The notes below the pieces were generated by a model that saw only the letters and a list, made by a program, of their open reading frames with translations, did no database searches and was not told the DNA's origin. This document shows positions 24,004 through 35,965 of a DNA stretch of 64,000 nucleotides, piece after piece. A program made the translations under genes and the position numbers. Source of the DNA: Strobilurus pachycystidiatus (lineage: Eukaryota; Basidiomycota; Agaricomycetes; Agaricales; Physalacriaceae). Position 1 is the stretch's first letter. Each line of letters opens with the position of its first letter. The stretch is taken from NCBI GenBank assembly GCA_019915135.1, contig JAHLMK010000001.1:2418001-2482000 (forward strand), read 5' to 3'.

Positions 24004-25694
24004 ATGTTCACTTCCTTGATTGGTGCCACCATTCTGCTGTCCGGCTTCACGGCGGCACTGCCCCGCCCCGACAGCTCTATCGGAGAAGAAGTCGGAGTCT
24101 CTGCAGTTGACGGCGTTGTGAAGACTGATACCGCAGAACTTGCTAGGTAAGTCAACTCCTTGATTCGTGATCATCAAATTTCATCTAACTGTCGCGCGTT
24201 AGTCAAAGTTCTGCTGAAGCTGCTGCTGCCACGCAGGCCTATGGCTCGTCATCCAACTATGGCTCGTCGTCCAACTATGGTTCGAACTCTGGCTATGGCT
24301 CTTCATCCAACTACGGCTCGGACTCTTCGTCCAGCTGGGGCTCGGACTCGTCCAACTACGGTTCGGACTCGTCCAACTACGGTTCGGATTCGTCCAGCTA
24401 CGGTTCGGAATCGTCTAACTACGGTTCGGGCGACTCGTCGGTTGATACTACCGTATGGGCCACGTCGACCGCTGAAGAGTCTTGGACTACCTCCACCGCC
24501 GAGGAGTCCTGGACGACGTCGACTTCCGCTGAACAGTCCTACTCCACTCCTTCGTACGGATCTGGCTCCGACAGCTGGAACTCCGGTTATGATAGCTGTG
24601 TTCAGCGTGAGTTCGATTCGTTAGCTGTTCTCGCGACTTATTCTCACTGGCATGCTCTTCAGAATGCCTTGCTTCGTACGGTGGTCTTGCCTCTGCTACC
24701 TATGAGGCCACTGCCACCAGCGGCAGCAGCGGAACTGGTGCTACCCACACGGTCATTGTTGCCCCGACCCAGGGCGTTCTTCGCTTTGTGCCTTTCGCCT
24801 TGAACGCCTCGGTTGGCGATACCGTCATGTTCATGTGGGGCGCCAACAACCACACTGTCACGAAGAGCTCCGAGCTCACTCCCTGCAACAAGACGGGCGA
24901 TCAATTCTTTGCCTCTGGAACTCATGACAAAGGCTTCGTGTGTATGTAAATTTCACCATCTCTCGAATTATGCGATTGACGTGTTCTCTAGTCACCGAGG
25001 TCATCAACAGCACAGATACCACCTTCTACTACTGTGCCACTCCTACACATTGCCAGAAAGGAATGTTCGGTGTCCTGTGAGTGTTTCCTGTCAATTCTCC
25101 GTGATTGATGCCTGATACTTCCCCAGTAACCCTCCCAACGCTCTCTCAGGTGCGGCCAGCGCTACCTCCGTTGGAGCGATGATGCAATCTATCACTTCGA
25201 GCGTAAGCGTTTCACTTGTATTGTTTTCATCTAACTGATGATTGATGGTTGCTCAGAACTCTGACGTTCAAGCCTACGCCTCGTACACCTCCAACAATAC
25301 TGCTGGAACCAGCGCTAGCCTGTGGGGAACCAACATGGACATGAGCAGCATCCCAGTGGAGTCCCATGCTGATTTCGTTGAGAACGTTCTGTTCACTCGC
25401 AACTTCCTCGCTGCCAATCCCGATGTTTTGGCAGCTGATGGTTCCATCGACCTCAGCAGCATGGCGTCCACTCCCATCCTGATTCCCGACGATGTCAGCG
25501 CTGCTCTCCAGAACGCTGCTGCCTCCCCAGCATCTTCTACCTCCGAGGCAGCGTCCGCGGAAACCTCCAGCGCGGCTCCCGCCGCAACTTCTGCGCAGTC
25601 GGCCACCACGGCGTCCAACGGTGCCGGCAGCCTGACTTCGTCCAAGATGATTGTGGGTATCGCCACCCTTCTCGCCACTGTCTTCCTCTTGTAA
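24004..25694 (+). CDS. Secreted Ser-rich cupredoxin, probably GPI-anchored
   Basis: A signal peptide (MFTSLIGATILLSGFTAALP) is followed by a low-complexity Gly/Ser/Tyr repeat region and Thr/Ser/Trp repeats. One cupredoxin domain comes next: VIVAPTQGVLRFVPFALNAS, NNHTVTKSS and FYYCATPTHCQKGM. The Cys-x4-His-x4-Met spacing plus the upstream His gives a complete type-1 copper site. A Ser/Ala-rich tail ends in a hydrophobic segment (MIVGIATLLATVFLL), as in GPI-anchor signals. Six exons, about 465 residues. Members of this fungal family are cell-surface proteins of mostly unknown role. A second, two-domain relative lies at 58850-60224. Confidence 0.88.
24239..24431 (+). repeat. Tandem repeat coding YGSDSSN-type units
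   Basis: Imperfect direct repeats of 21-30 bases centred on GGCTCGTC-type and TCGGACTCGTCCAACTACGG-type units encode about nine copies of Tyr-Gly-Ser followed by Asp/Ser/Asn. Neighbouring copies near 24350-24380 are identical over about 20 bases, so the tract could expand or contract. Confidence 0.85.
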
Positions 25695-26038
25695 AATCTT
25701 GAATGACTTCATGGCGGGTTTGCTTTAATTTATCCCTTTGGCACCTTCATGGACCTCGTAGATTCACATCATTATACCGTTGATTCCCCCCGCGCATGTT
25801 CGGACTGGACTGTTCTATTACCTTCTGTTCTTTTGTCGAGATGTGATCTCTTTTCTCTTTTGTTTACTTTACCGCACCAGATGCTACATGTATAGCTAGC
25901 ACTCCTGCTGTTTTATATCGTAGTCCCTGAATACACCAGGTTTGACACTTCGGACAAATTTTGTTCGAGGAGCTTAGAGCATCGACAAGAGAAAATATCT
26001 CTTGAGTGTCATAGAACTCATTGCTAACCGCTAACCAG
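25695..26038. other. Convergent 3' region
   Basis: 344 bases between the stop codons of the cupredoxin (+) and the NEPRO-like gene (-). It is T-rich with no coding signal. Confidence 0.5.
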
Positions 26039-27110
26039 CTACATTGCGAATATAGCGTCAATCTCGTCGACTTTCTTCCGTTTCTTCTTCAGTTTCATCG
26101 ACGTTGGTGGCAGCGCGTTCGAAGATGGCCTCATGACTATGACTTTAGAGGGTTCTGTCAGAGGTGCCTAAGAATGTTGGAATGACCAACGCACCGGGCT
26201 CAAGTGAGGTGACAGACGCCGTTCCCTCATGGGTGGACATCAGTGGTACTGGAGGTGAATCAACCTCCACGAAATCCGGCTTTTCGGTTGGAGGCGTGTC
26301 CTGGAAACGTTCGTTTCAACGTGTTGTGGTTGTAGGAAGATATGTCAATAATCACCTTGAGTAGAGCTGCGAGTTCCATGACCAATGACTTGCAAAGAGA
26401 AATGTCGGAATGAAGAGCCTGTGAGATCATGTGTAGCCTCGAGACTACCGCTGCGAACAGAACAAGGAACTGGACGAATGCGCCCGATCGTAGAGCAATG
26501 GTAAGATGCCTGTAACTATTGAGACACTCGTTCAAGGGGTAGGATACGTGAACGATGAACCTGTAGCATTCCTCAAGGCGGTGATGAGACTATGTCGCTG
26601 CAGTCAATATAGAGTGTGAGTTTTCATATATATCCTCACTTTCTCGAGCAATTGTAGGATGGCAGCGAGCCGGCTAGATACTGACAAGATACCGCCTGCT
26701 TCAGGAAGTTGCGACCATGGACCTTTTGTCTTTCTGTCATTTGTGAGCGTGATATTCCATCTTCTCTGTCAAATTCCTCACTGCGCGGGCCCGTCGACTT
26801 CAAAAAAGGCAAGATGCATGCTATCCAAAAGTGCAAGAGGTGCCGATTCAGAAACGCGTCGAGCATATCGTCTGGCTTCAGATAGTTTTTTCCAGACCAG
26901 AGAGGTAGAGTGTTGGTTTTTGCCTTTATAATAAAGGCGCTCCAGTATCTCGAGTTCGTCGCTGAATGCATTCAAGTTTGCCTTGCATTGGCGCTTGTAT
27001 TTCTTCAGGCCCTTTAGGATAGTATCCACTGTTGCTTGTGTAGCGGGGGATAAGCATTCCCTCGGCCGGCGCGAGAATGAGGAAGGGTTACTGCGCCGCC
27101 GCATCGACAT
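26039..27110 (-). CDS. NEPRO-like nucleolar protein (DUF4477 type)
   Basis: Human NEPRO is a nucleolar protein linked to RNase MRP and rRNA processing. The protein here starts MSMRRRSNPSSF (27110; an in-frame ATG at 27209 would add 33 residues). It has the helical block ECLSPATQATVDTILKGLKK, LEILERLYYKGKNQHS and SEARRYARRV, which I recognise as the family's N-terminal signature. Splicing then gives KTKGPWSQLPEAGGILSVSS, LEECYRHLTIALRSGAFVQF and SKVIVMRPSSNALPPTSMK. The end is a basic nucleolar-type tail, KKKRKKVDEIDAIFAM. The splice just before the last block (26140-26210) is not resolved. About 270 residues. It is divergent from the beta-adaptin gene. Confidence 0.65.
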
Positions 27111-27549
27111 GGCTTTCAAGAAGAAAGGTGCATGAGTCGATCGCCGATCGTGGTACTGCCTAATTTGGGTTGCGATTCTGAGACAGCTTCCATCTTTCAA
27201 ACAGCTCATGGCAGACGTGACTGACTGTGGTTATCTTGAACCTAGGCTGCTAAATCAATGAGCCCAGCCCAGTTTGAAACCACTCAGCGGCGTATCAGCA
27301 TGCCGAACCGAGGCAAGTGATGAAAATGAAAGAGTGAAGCTCTACAGAGCTTCAAACTTCAAGCTTTGGATACATACACTGACGGCAGAGCCGTGCAATT
27401 GTATCAGCTACTCAACGTCTCTAAGCACTAGTACTGACCAAGGCCTGTCCTGTACGTCCATGCTGATGGCATCGAGATGACGTGACAACGGTGATCTCAT
27501 TTCTGTGCAGTGTGCAACTTGCTTTCGCGCGTCCACTAGGCCGACAACA
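27111..27549. other. Divergent promoter region, NEPRO-like and beta adaptin
   Basis: 439 bases between two start codons on opposite strands. Only short meaningless frames are present. It should hold both promoters. Confidence 0.5.
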
Positions 27550-30162
27550 ATGTCAACCCCTGGCCAGGATGCCAAGTTCTTCCAGCGAGGAAAAATCGAG
27601 GTGAGAACTGTCCGACACGCCAGCCACAATACCGACTCTCTTCGAGGAATTCCGAGCGGAATTGCATGCCGCTGAATCCAAGGACAAGAAATTCCAGAAA
27701 CGAAAGACGGTCCTCAAGAAAATAGTGGCCAACATAACGATGGGAAATGACAGTGCGTGCTCTGTATCTCCTGCCGATGTGGGGCACTCACCGGACATCA
27801 TGCAGTGTCCCCATTATTCACCGACGTCGTCCAATGCCTCGGCACACCACTGCTCGAAATCAAGAAAAGTGAGCCTTAATGGCGCGTCGTATTTCTTGTC
27901 TCAACACTTGCCGGCTTAGTGGTCTATCTCTTCCTTGTCAGCTACGGCCGATCCAAGCCAGACCAGATACACATCGTCATACCCAACTTCCTCCAAGTAC
28001 GGATGTTGCCTGATTGCTCGTCTCCCTCTGACACCAGACCAGGACTGCAATGACCGCAACCCACTCATACGAGCACTCGCCATCCGCACGATGTCCTACA
28101 TCCCAATACCCGTGGTTACGGATGCCCTCTCCGACAACTTACGACATTCCCTCAAGGACCGTGATCCCTATGTTCGCAAAACGGCAGCGATCTGTGTCGC
28201 CAAATTGTACGCGGCTGACCCACGCAGGGCAGAGAAGGAAGGCTTCGTCGAACTGTTACGCGACCTAATGCTGGACACGAACGCAACTGTTGTTGCCAAC
28301 GCCGTCGCTGCATTATCCGAAATCGGCGACAGACAAGACGGCGTCATCTTCAAGCTCAATCTAGCGACGACAAACAAGTTGCTCGCAGCTCTAGGAGAGA
28401 GTTCTGAGTGTGTCAATACCGATTCAATACTTGACGGCACCTCATTATTTCATCAGATGGGGTCAGATCTACATCCTTGACTCGCTGCTGCGATACGTCC
28501 CAGATCGATGCGGCGACGCCGAACTGTTGGGCGAGCGCATCATTATCCAACTTCAGCATGCCAATTCAGCAGTGGTACTTACCACTGTCAAGGCATTGCT
28601 CTACCTCATGAACTACATGGAGAATCGTCAACTAATCGACCACATATGTAAGAAGATGGGTCCTCCACTTGGTTTGTACTTCCGTACTTCCGCCAGTTCA
28701 AACTGACTGTTTCCCAGTCACGCTTCTATCGTCTGGACCGGAAGTGCAATATGTTGCGTTGCGCAATATCCTCCTCATCATCCAACGGAGACCAAGCGTG
28801 CTGAAGAACGATGTCCGCGTCTTCTTTTGCAAATATAACGATCCAATATACGTCAAACTCGCGAAGCTGGAGATCATGTATCGTCTTGCGAGAGCCGAGA
28901 ATGCAAACGAGGTGCTTACAGAGCTACAAGAGTGCGTTTCATTTCAATATTCAATCTTGTCCGTCCTGATCCGTTGTAGATATGCATCGGAAGTTGACAT
29001 TGATTTCGTTCGTAAAGCCGTCAGATCCATCGGTCGACTAGCTATTAAGGTTGAGGCCGCGGCGGACAGCTGTATCCAAGCCCTGTTAGGTCTGATAGAG
29101 ACGAAAGTGACATACGTTGTCCAAGAAGCGGTCATAGTCATCAAGGACATCTTCCGACGCTACCCAGGCAAATACGAAGGAATCATCCCCACTCTTTGCG
29201 AAAATCTCGATCTATTGGACGAACCGGAAGCAAAAGCCGCAATGGTATGGATTATTGGGGAATTTTCCAATATTATCGAGAATGCGGATGAGCTGCTAGA
29301 CGATCTCTGTTACACATACACTGACGAGAGCGTCGAGGCAAGTGGGCGCCCTTTCATCATCTACTGACTGCTGACTTGCAATACCACAGGTCCAATTGGC
29401 TCTCTTAACGGCCGTCGTCAAGTTGTTCGCTTACAAGGGCACTCAGGACAAGACCAAAGAACTTGTACATAAGGTCCTGAAATGTGTTACGGAGGATATC
29501 GACAACCCAGACCTCCGGGACAGAGGTTTCATGTATTGGAGAATGCTCGCTGTAAATCCGATTGCTGCTGGGCAGATTGTCCTAGCCGAAAAGCCCCCAA
29601 TAACGACAGACTCGGATCGCATGGACCGAGGTGCGCTCGACCAGCTGCTCTTACACACTGGCACGCTAGGAAGCATATACCACAAGAACCCTGAGGTAGG
29701 TTTAGAATTCCTCGCGCCTGTCCCAATATTCAGCCCGTTCCTCAGACTTTCATCCGCGGTGCTGCTGGGAAGGCATTGAAGGATAGTCCTGCCTTGAATG
29801 CACACTCTCGGGCTGTCCTTGTCCCACTGCTTCGAACACAACTTCCAGGAATTGGTCCTATATCAGTTCCAGGTCCGGGCCCCAAGGAATCTCACAGTAG
29901 GGACGACGATGCTGAGGCTGAGGCACCAGCCTTGCCCAGCAAGGCCGTGGTCGAAAACAGTCCCTCAAGTCAACAAGAGGCAGACAGTGACGATGCGTTT
30001 CTTGACGATGATGACGACGACGAGCCCAAGGGAGCCGCGAATGACGATCCTTACTCGAATCTCGGTGGAGCATTTAGCACTTATCTCGCCGACGAGCCTA
30101 AGCCAATGGGCGCTGGAAGCCACAAGGGGCGTCATGGCGAGGAAGAGGACCTTTTGTTCTGA
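27550..30162 (+). CDS. APL2: Clathrin adaptor AP-1/AP-2 beta subunit (beta adaptin)
   Basis: The large beta chain of the AP-1 adaptor, which recruits clathrin at the trans-Golgi and endosomes. The start [17 protein letters not shown] (27550) is spliced to [20 protein letters not shown]. The adaptin trunk follows, with [32 protein letters not shown] and [14 protein letters not shown]. The hinge is acidic ([16 protein letters not shown]) and the protein ends about residue 710, so there is no C-terminal ear, as in yeast Apl2. Nine or so introns; one (29338-29389) is GC-AG. The AP-2 beta chain is the main alternative; ending without an ear favours AP-1. The stop lies only 62 bases from the convergent OTU gene. 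Confidence 0.9.
29338..29389 (+). other. GC-AG intron in the beta-adaptin gene
   Basis: Donor CGAG|GCAAGT and acceptor CCACAG (52 nt) join SVE to [15 protein letters not shown] in frame. No GT donor nearby keeps both conserved sides. Confidence 0.75.
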
Positions 30163-30224
30163 TTTACTGTAACTTCTTCAGATTATCAATACCACGGACC
30201 ACAAATGTATTCGTAAACTGTTCA

Positions 30225-31256
30225 TCATGATATTGCGTTCTTTAGGCCCCGTAGAATCCCACCCTTGGGTCGAAGGGAGTTGTAATGCTGTCGATAATCT
30301 ATCAGCATCGCTAGATGAATACAAAGACGATCAGATACTCGCCTCCCCGAGTCCATACATCCGCCGATGATAGCTGATGCGCAGCGCGTTCTTGGCGAAC
30401 ATGTCGTCTGCGCTAGAGCCTGACGGATCATGGATCACAACAGGTGGCACGCCACCTTGGATGACGTGAATCGGAACTTGGTAGGCTCGGCTCAAAGCCT
30501 GGATCTCTGGCTCACCGCCCCATACACCGGTGTCACGAATTAGAACGCAGTACCGCTCATATTCTTGAGGGGTCATGAGGCTAGCGTGGTTGGCGCCCTC
30601 TGTATCCTCGCCGCCAGTAGATGGGAGGAATGGAAGGAAGTCATCTACGTGCTCCCACATGTAGATCGACGCGGCTTGACGCGTCGTTTCGTATTTTGCC
30701 TCGTCCTGTGACAAAACTCCGTGCAGAGCGAGCTGGTCGGCGATGGCAGAAAAGAGACAGTGGCCGTCGGGATTTATCTAGCAGGATATATGAGGTCCAC
30801 GCCTCCTGGCATAAGGAAGGACGGACTTCATATAGTTCAACGCCCAATGTCTCGCATGTCTTCTTGATCGATGTCTCTTCATCTTTGGCCTCTTTCTCCA
30901 GCCTAGCGGCCATCTCTGGATCATCCGGTGAGTAGGAGCTCTCTAGTGCAGCGGCTTTCCTGGCCTGGAACACATCAGTCTTACAGGCTGCTGGACGCAA
31001 ATCGAGGGCCCACTTGTCTCTCCTTGAATCTCTCTTTGGCCGACTTTGACGAGGGGGCATCAGATTCCCGTACGTCCTGCATCTCCTGCAAGATGTTGGA
31101 AGATTCTGCTTGAACGTTTGTATCGCGCGAATCCAGCTGGGCCAGCAAGTCATCCATGAGCTCGTCGTCGTCTGCCATAGCGGCGGGCGGTGGCGGCGAC
31201 GTGCTGCTCGATGGCGAGAGGGCTTTCTTCACTCTTGCTCGTTTTGAACCTGCCAT
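30225..31256 (-). CDS. OTU2: OTU-domain deubiquitinase (OTU2/OTUD6 type)
   Basis: A cysteine protease that trims ubiquitin; yeast Otu2 acts at ribosomes. The start is MAGSKRARVKKAL (31256). A basic, Ser/Pro and coiled-coil N-terminus is followed by the OTU core: NPDGHCLFSAIADQL holds the catalytic Asp and Cys, and GVWGGEPEIQALSRAYQVPI is the typical middle. The catalytic His lies in HYNSLRPKGG and is joined to YGLGE only by the GC-AG intron 30288-30342. Other introns join ERQ to ARKAAAL and YE to INPDGHC. About 290 residues. It shares a 98-base bidirectional promoter with the AKR gene. Confidence 0.92.
30288..30342 (-). other. GC-AG intron before the catalytic His of the OTU protease
   Basis: Donor GGAG|GCGAGT, acceptor TCGACAG, 55 nt. 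Removal joins YGLGE to HYNSLR. Read-through ends four residues later without the catalytic His. Confidence 0.75.
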
Positions 31257-31354
31257 GATGTGGATGGGAATGAAGATCACTCATGCGTCATAGCAAGCTA
31301 TATCAAGTACCGGCCACCCTGACTAATCACAATCGTATCTTGACTTTATCGACC
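31257..31354. promoter_or_regulatory. 98-bp bidirectional promoter, OTU protease and AKR
   Basis: Only 98 bases separate the divergent start codons at 31256 and 31355. Both promoters and both leaders must fit here or reach into the neighbouring coding region. Confidence 0.6.
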
Positions 31355-32817
<1,463 letters not shown>

Positions 32818-33011
32818 GACTCATGAGAACAAGTGTACACTGTAATTGTATTGTACAACGGTTTCCCGGCCCGGCCGCCTACGCTGCCACTTCAGTAGTA
32901 TCACATTGATTGTCCTGTAACTGCCGTCCTGCCACTCCCTCTGATCTTGAACGTCATCGCCATTCGACATTAAGCCGTCTCCCTCAATCGTCCCATAGAA
33001 AGTCGCGGGTG

Positions 33012-35716
33012 ATGTCAGGACAGGAGACCGCCGCCGAGCTCGAGGGCCAGCTCTCGACCCTCCTCCTCCAAGTCCGAGCATCTGATTCCAAGGTGTCTTG
33101 GCACCAGATTGGCATCGTCGCCCACGACATCGCCAACGCGTTGCGCATAAAAGACGAACAGAGTGCGTGTACCGCGCGATCTTGGTATGCCTCCAAGCTG
33201 AGCGACTGCACACAGACGATATCCATACAGCCTTGGGCAAAACAACACTTCCCCACACCCTTACTGCGCTTTTGAGCCTCTCGCTCCAAGGCGGATCGAT
33301 CCCAGACGATGCACACACGACGCCCACACTGGAGCTGCTGAGAGTGGCCGCAAACTTCTGCATGGATCATGGTACGGCCGTTGCACCTCTGGCTAGCTGT
33401 GGCGCTGATCGCGTTACTGTAGATGCCAATCGTGGCGCCCTCCTCGACGCAGGCTTTCCCCAGGCAATATTCGCTCTCCTCGAAGGTTACGCCGAACTGG
33501 TGTATTCTCCGCCACTCCCTCAACCGCTTCCCCTCTCAATTCCTCACCTCAAAGTGATCCGAACAGCCATCGGGGTCCTCTTAAACGCGTGTGTCAGTTA
33601 CGGTACATGTTGTGCTTCATTCCTTGCGGCTTGCTCGCTCATCAGAAACTAGATCCCGTCAAGTTTCGTCTGTTATCTGTCGAGGCTGTCCCGACAATAC
33701 TGAAGCTATCTACATCCATCTACCCGCCGGGATCATGGCAATACTACTCGCTTCAGGACGAGGATAGCTCCCAGGAGTCGTGGACTATACGGAGTGGTCT
33801 CTCGAGTTGGGCGTGGCGTCTCATTAATGAGTTGAGAGATGTCAAAGATGAATGTATGCTCTTCGTTGCTTCACCAATGACAACAAGTTCTAATCCACCC
33901 ACAGCCCTCCTGAAGATTGACCCGGATGTTCTCTCCGCTCTTACGCCGACCCTAACAGCTTTCACGCCCTCAAACACCGCTCCGACCCAGACTACAGACA
34001 TACCTCCAGATTCCGACCTATACCATGACCTCTTGCGAGCCGACTTCGATACTTTGGAAGAGACTTGCAGTGCCATAGAATCTTTCTCTCTCGACGTTGA
34101 AGATGTCCGGTACTCCCTCGCCCGAGGATTCCAAAATCCCGATGAACATGGTGGGGTGCCATGCCTACAAACTATCCTCTCTTTCATCGAAAATGGCGAA
34201 TACCCGCAATCATGGCGTCTTTCAGGACTTGTCACCGAGCCAGAAGTCAAACGGATGTCCAAGGGCTTCGACATCTGCAAAGCCGCGCTGGTCAAGTGCG
34301 TCGTTGAGGTCGCCGGAGAAGAAATCAACGAAGAAGTTCTCTGGGACGATTCCGACCCAACGAAGCCAGGTGGAGAGTTCGTCTCCAAGATGGTTGATTG
34401 GATCAAAGACTATGTTTCCTCTGTGGAAACTTTCATGGGCGAGACTCTACCCCGTGATGACCTTGTCATTTGCGCAAGTCTTTCTCTTGGAAATCTTGCA
34501 AGGAGAGGTCAGATTTCACACTACATTTCCCTGATACGTATTGAAATTATCCTACAGAAAAGCACGCGACTGTTCTACTTTCACCGCCTCATTCGATAGC
34601 TCCGGTCTTGACATCGCCTCACTTGCTGGGTCCCGCAGTGGATATCAAACTAAAACACGGTGTCATCGCACTACTCAAACACATGGCACAGTCATCACCG
34701 TCTCCCATTGTCCATGACTTCCTTCTTCAGGCCGATGTGGTGCGGCGAATCTCTCAAAGCGGTATCTGGGACGAAAAGACCGACAACATGGCCGAGGTCG
34801 TTCAGCTCAGTGCTATTGGCGTCGTCAAGCACATGTGTGGCGCAAATGGTAGACTATCGCTTCTTGGGCTTCTTCCTCGTTTCGCTGACGTCCATGACAG
34901 TGGAAAACGCCTTCACGCTAGTCCTTCCTTCCGAACAAGGCGTCACTGGGCTCGCTCAAATCACGTCGCTAGTGCGACGTTCGGACTCTATATCCATCAA
35001 GAGCGAGGGTACGAGAGTCCTGGTCAATGTTATCAAATCCCTATGGTCGAGTGATATACCTCTCGCACCTGCGTCGGAAACTGAGCCGTTGTCGACCAAA
35101 CAAAAGAAGAAACAGACGGCGATACGATTGATGTTGACGCAGGACTGTGCATCATCCTTAGCTAGTCTTGTCGCACGGAGTGGAAGATACCCTCTCCTTG
35201 TGAATGAAGGTGTCGTTGCTTTGAGTCTTCTCAGCACTCAAAGGCTTGGTGGTAAGACATCGCTTGTCCTAGCCGCAATCGTTCTCTCATCTCGCCTTAG
35301 CTCCTCTGGTCCTCAAGGCATTGTTGATTTCGAATCAGGAGGTGGCATCTCCCGCGTCAACGGAACCGTCGTCCTCGACTACATCCTCTACCCATAGCTC
35401 CCCGACACTTGCCACACCATCGTCATCTCGAGGACAACTCCCTGTCCCGGATAGCGCTACCGACATGCTTATTGGTGTCCTTCGGAACGTCGACAACCCA
35501 GCCAATTTCCAAGTCGAAGTGCGGCTCAATGTTTGCTCCCTACTCTTGCAGCTATCCAAGCAGCCTCCGAGTGACGGGATGAGGAAAATCAAGCACCGGC
35601 TACAGCCTGTTCTGGAGCAACTCATTGAGGACTTGCAAGCGGTGCAAGTCGACGGGAATGAGGGTCTTCTTCTAGCTGCTGCGAAGGAAGTGTTAAAAGG
35701 ATGGGCGTTGATCTGA
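33012..35716 (+). CDS. Armadillo-repeat protein like SmgGDS (RAP1GDS1)
   Basis: In animals SmgGDS binds and chaperones small GTPases such as Rho and Rap. Start MSGQETAAELEGQL at 33012; about 760 residues with roughly eight introns. The whole chain is helical armadillo-type repeats: LELLRVAANFCMDHDANRGA, ATLLF-like repeats, DDLVICASLSLGNLARREKH, KLKHGVIALLKHMAQ and SIKSEGTRVLVNVIKSLW. The LVICASLSLGNLARR block and the following KHGVIALLKHM resemble the SmgGDS repeat pair. No enzyme motif is present. A Ser/Thr-rich insertion (near 35350-35440) precedes the last repeats, and the protein ends KEVLKGWALI. Another armadillo family is possible. Confidence 0.6.
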
Positions 35717-35965
35717 AACGTAATCTGGAGATTGTTGTATGTGCTACCGTGTTTCTCTGATTTACGGGTGTTGGTGTACAAAGTGAAATGTATTGTGTCT
35801 GGCTCGCGTTATACCTGCGTTATACCGACGGTTCAAGCTTACGGAAATCTCAATTACACTATGGCTCGGTTCGGGAGTGTACAATTGCCGGCGGCGGCGG
35901 ATGTCAATGTGGCTTCAACATGGACCCCCATGATCACCTTCCTCCAATCTTTCTCTCCGACGACC

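Noticed and set aside
33753..34406. 217-codon minus-strand open frame inside the SmgGDS-like gene
   Set aside because: It is a shadow of the plus-strand coding frame, which has repeat structure and spliced continuity.
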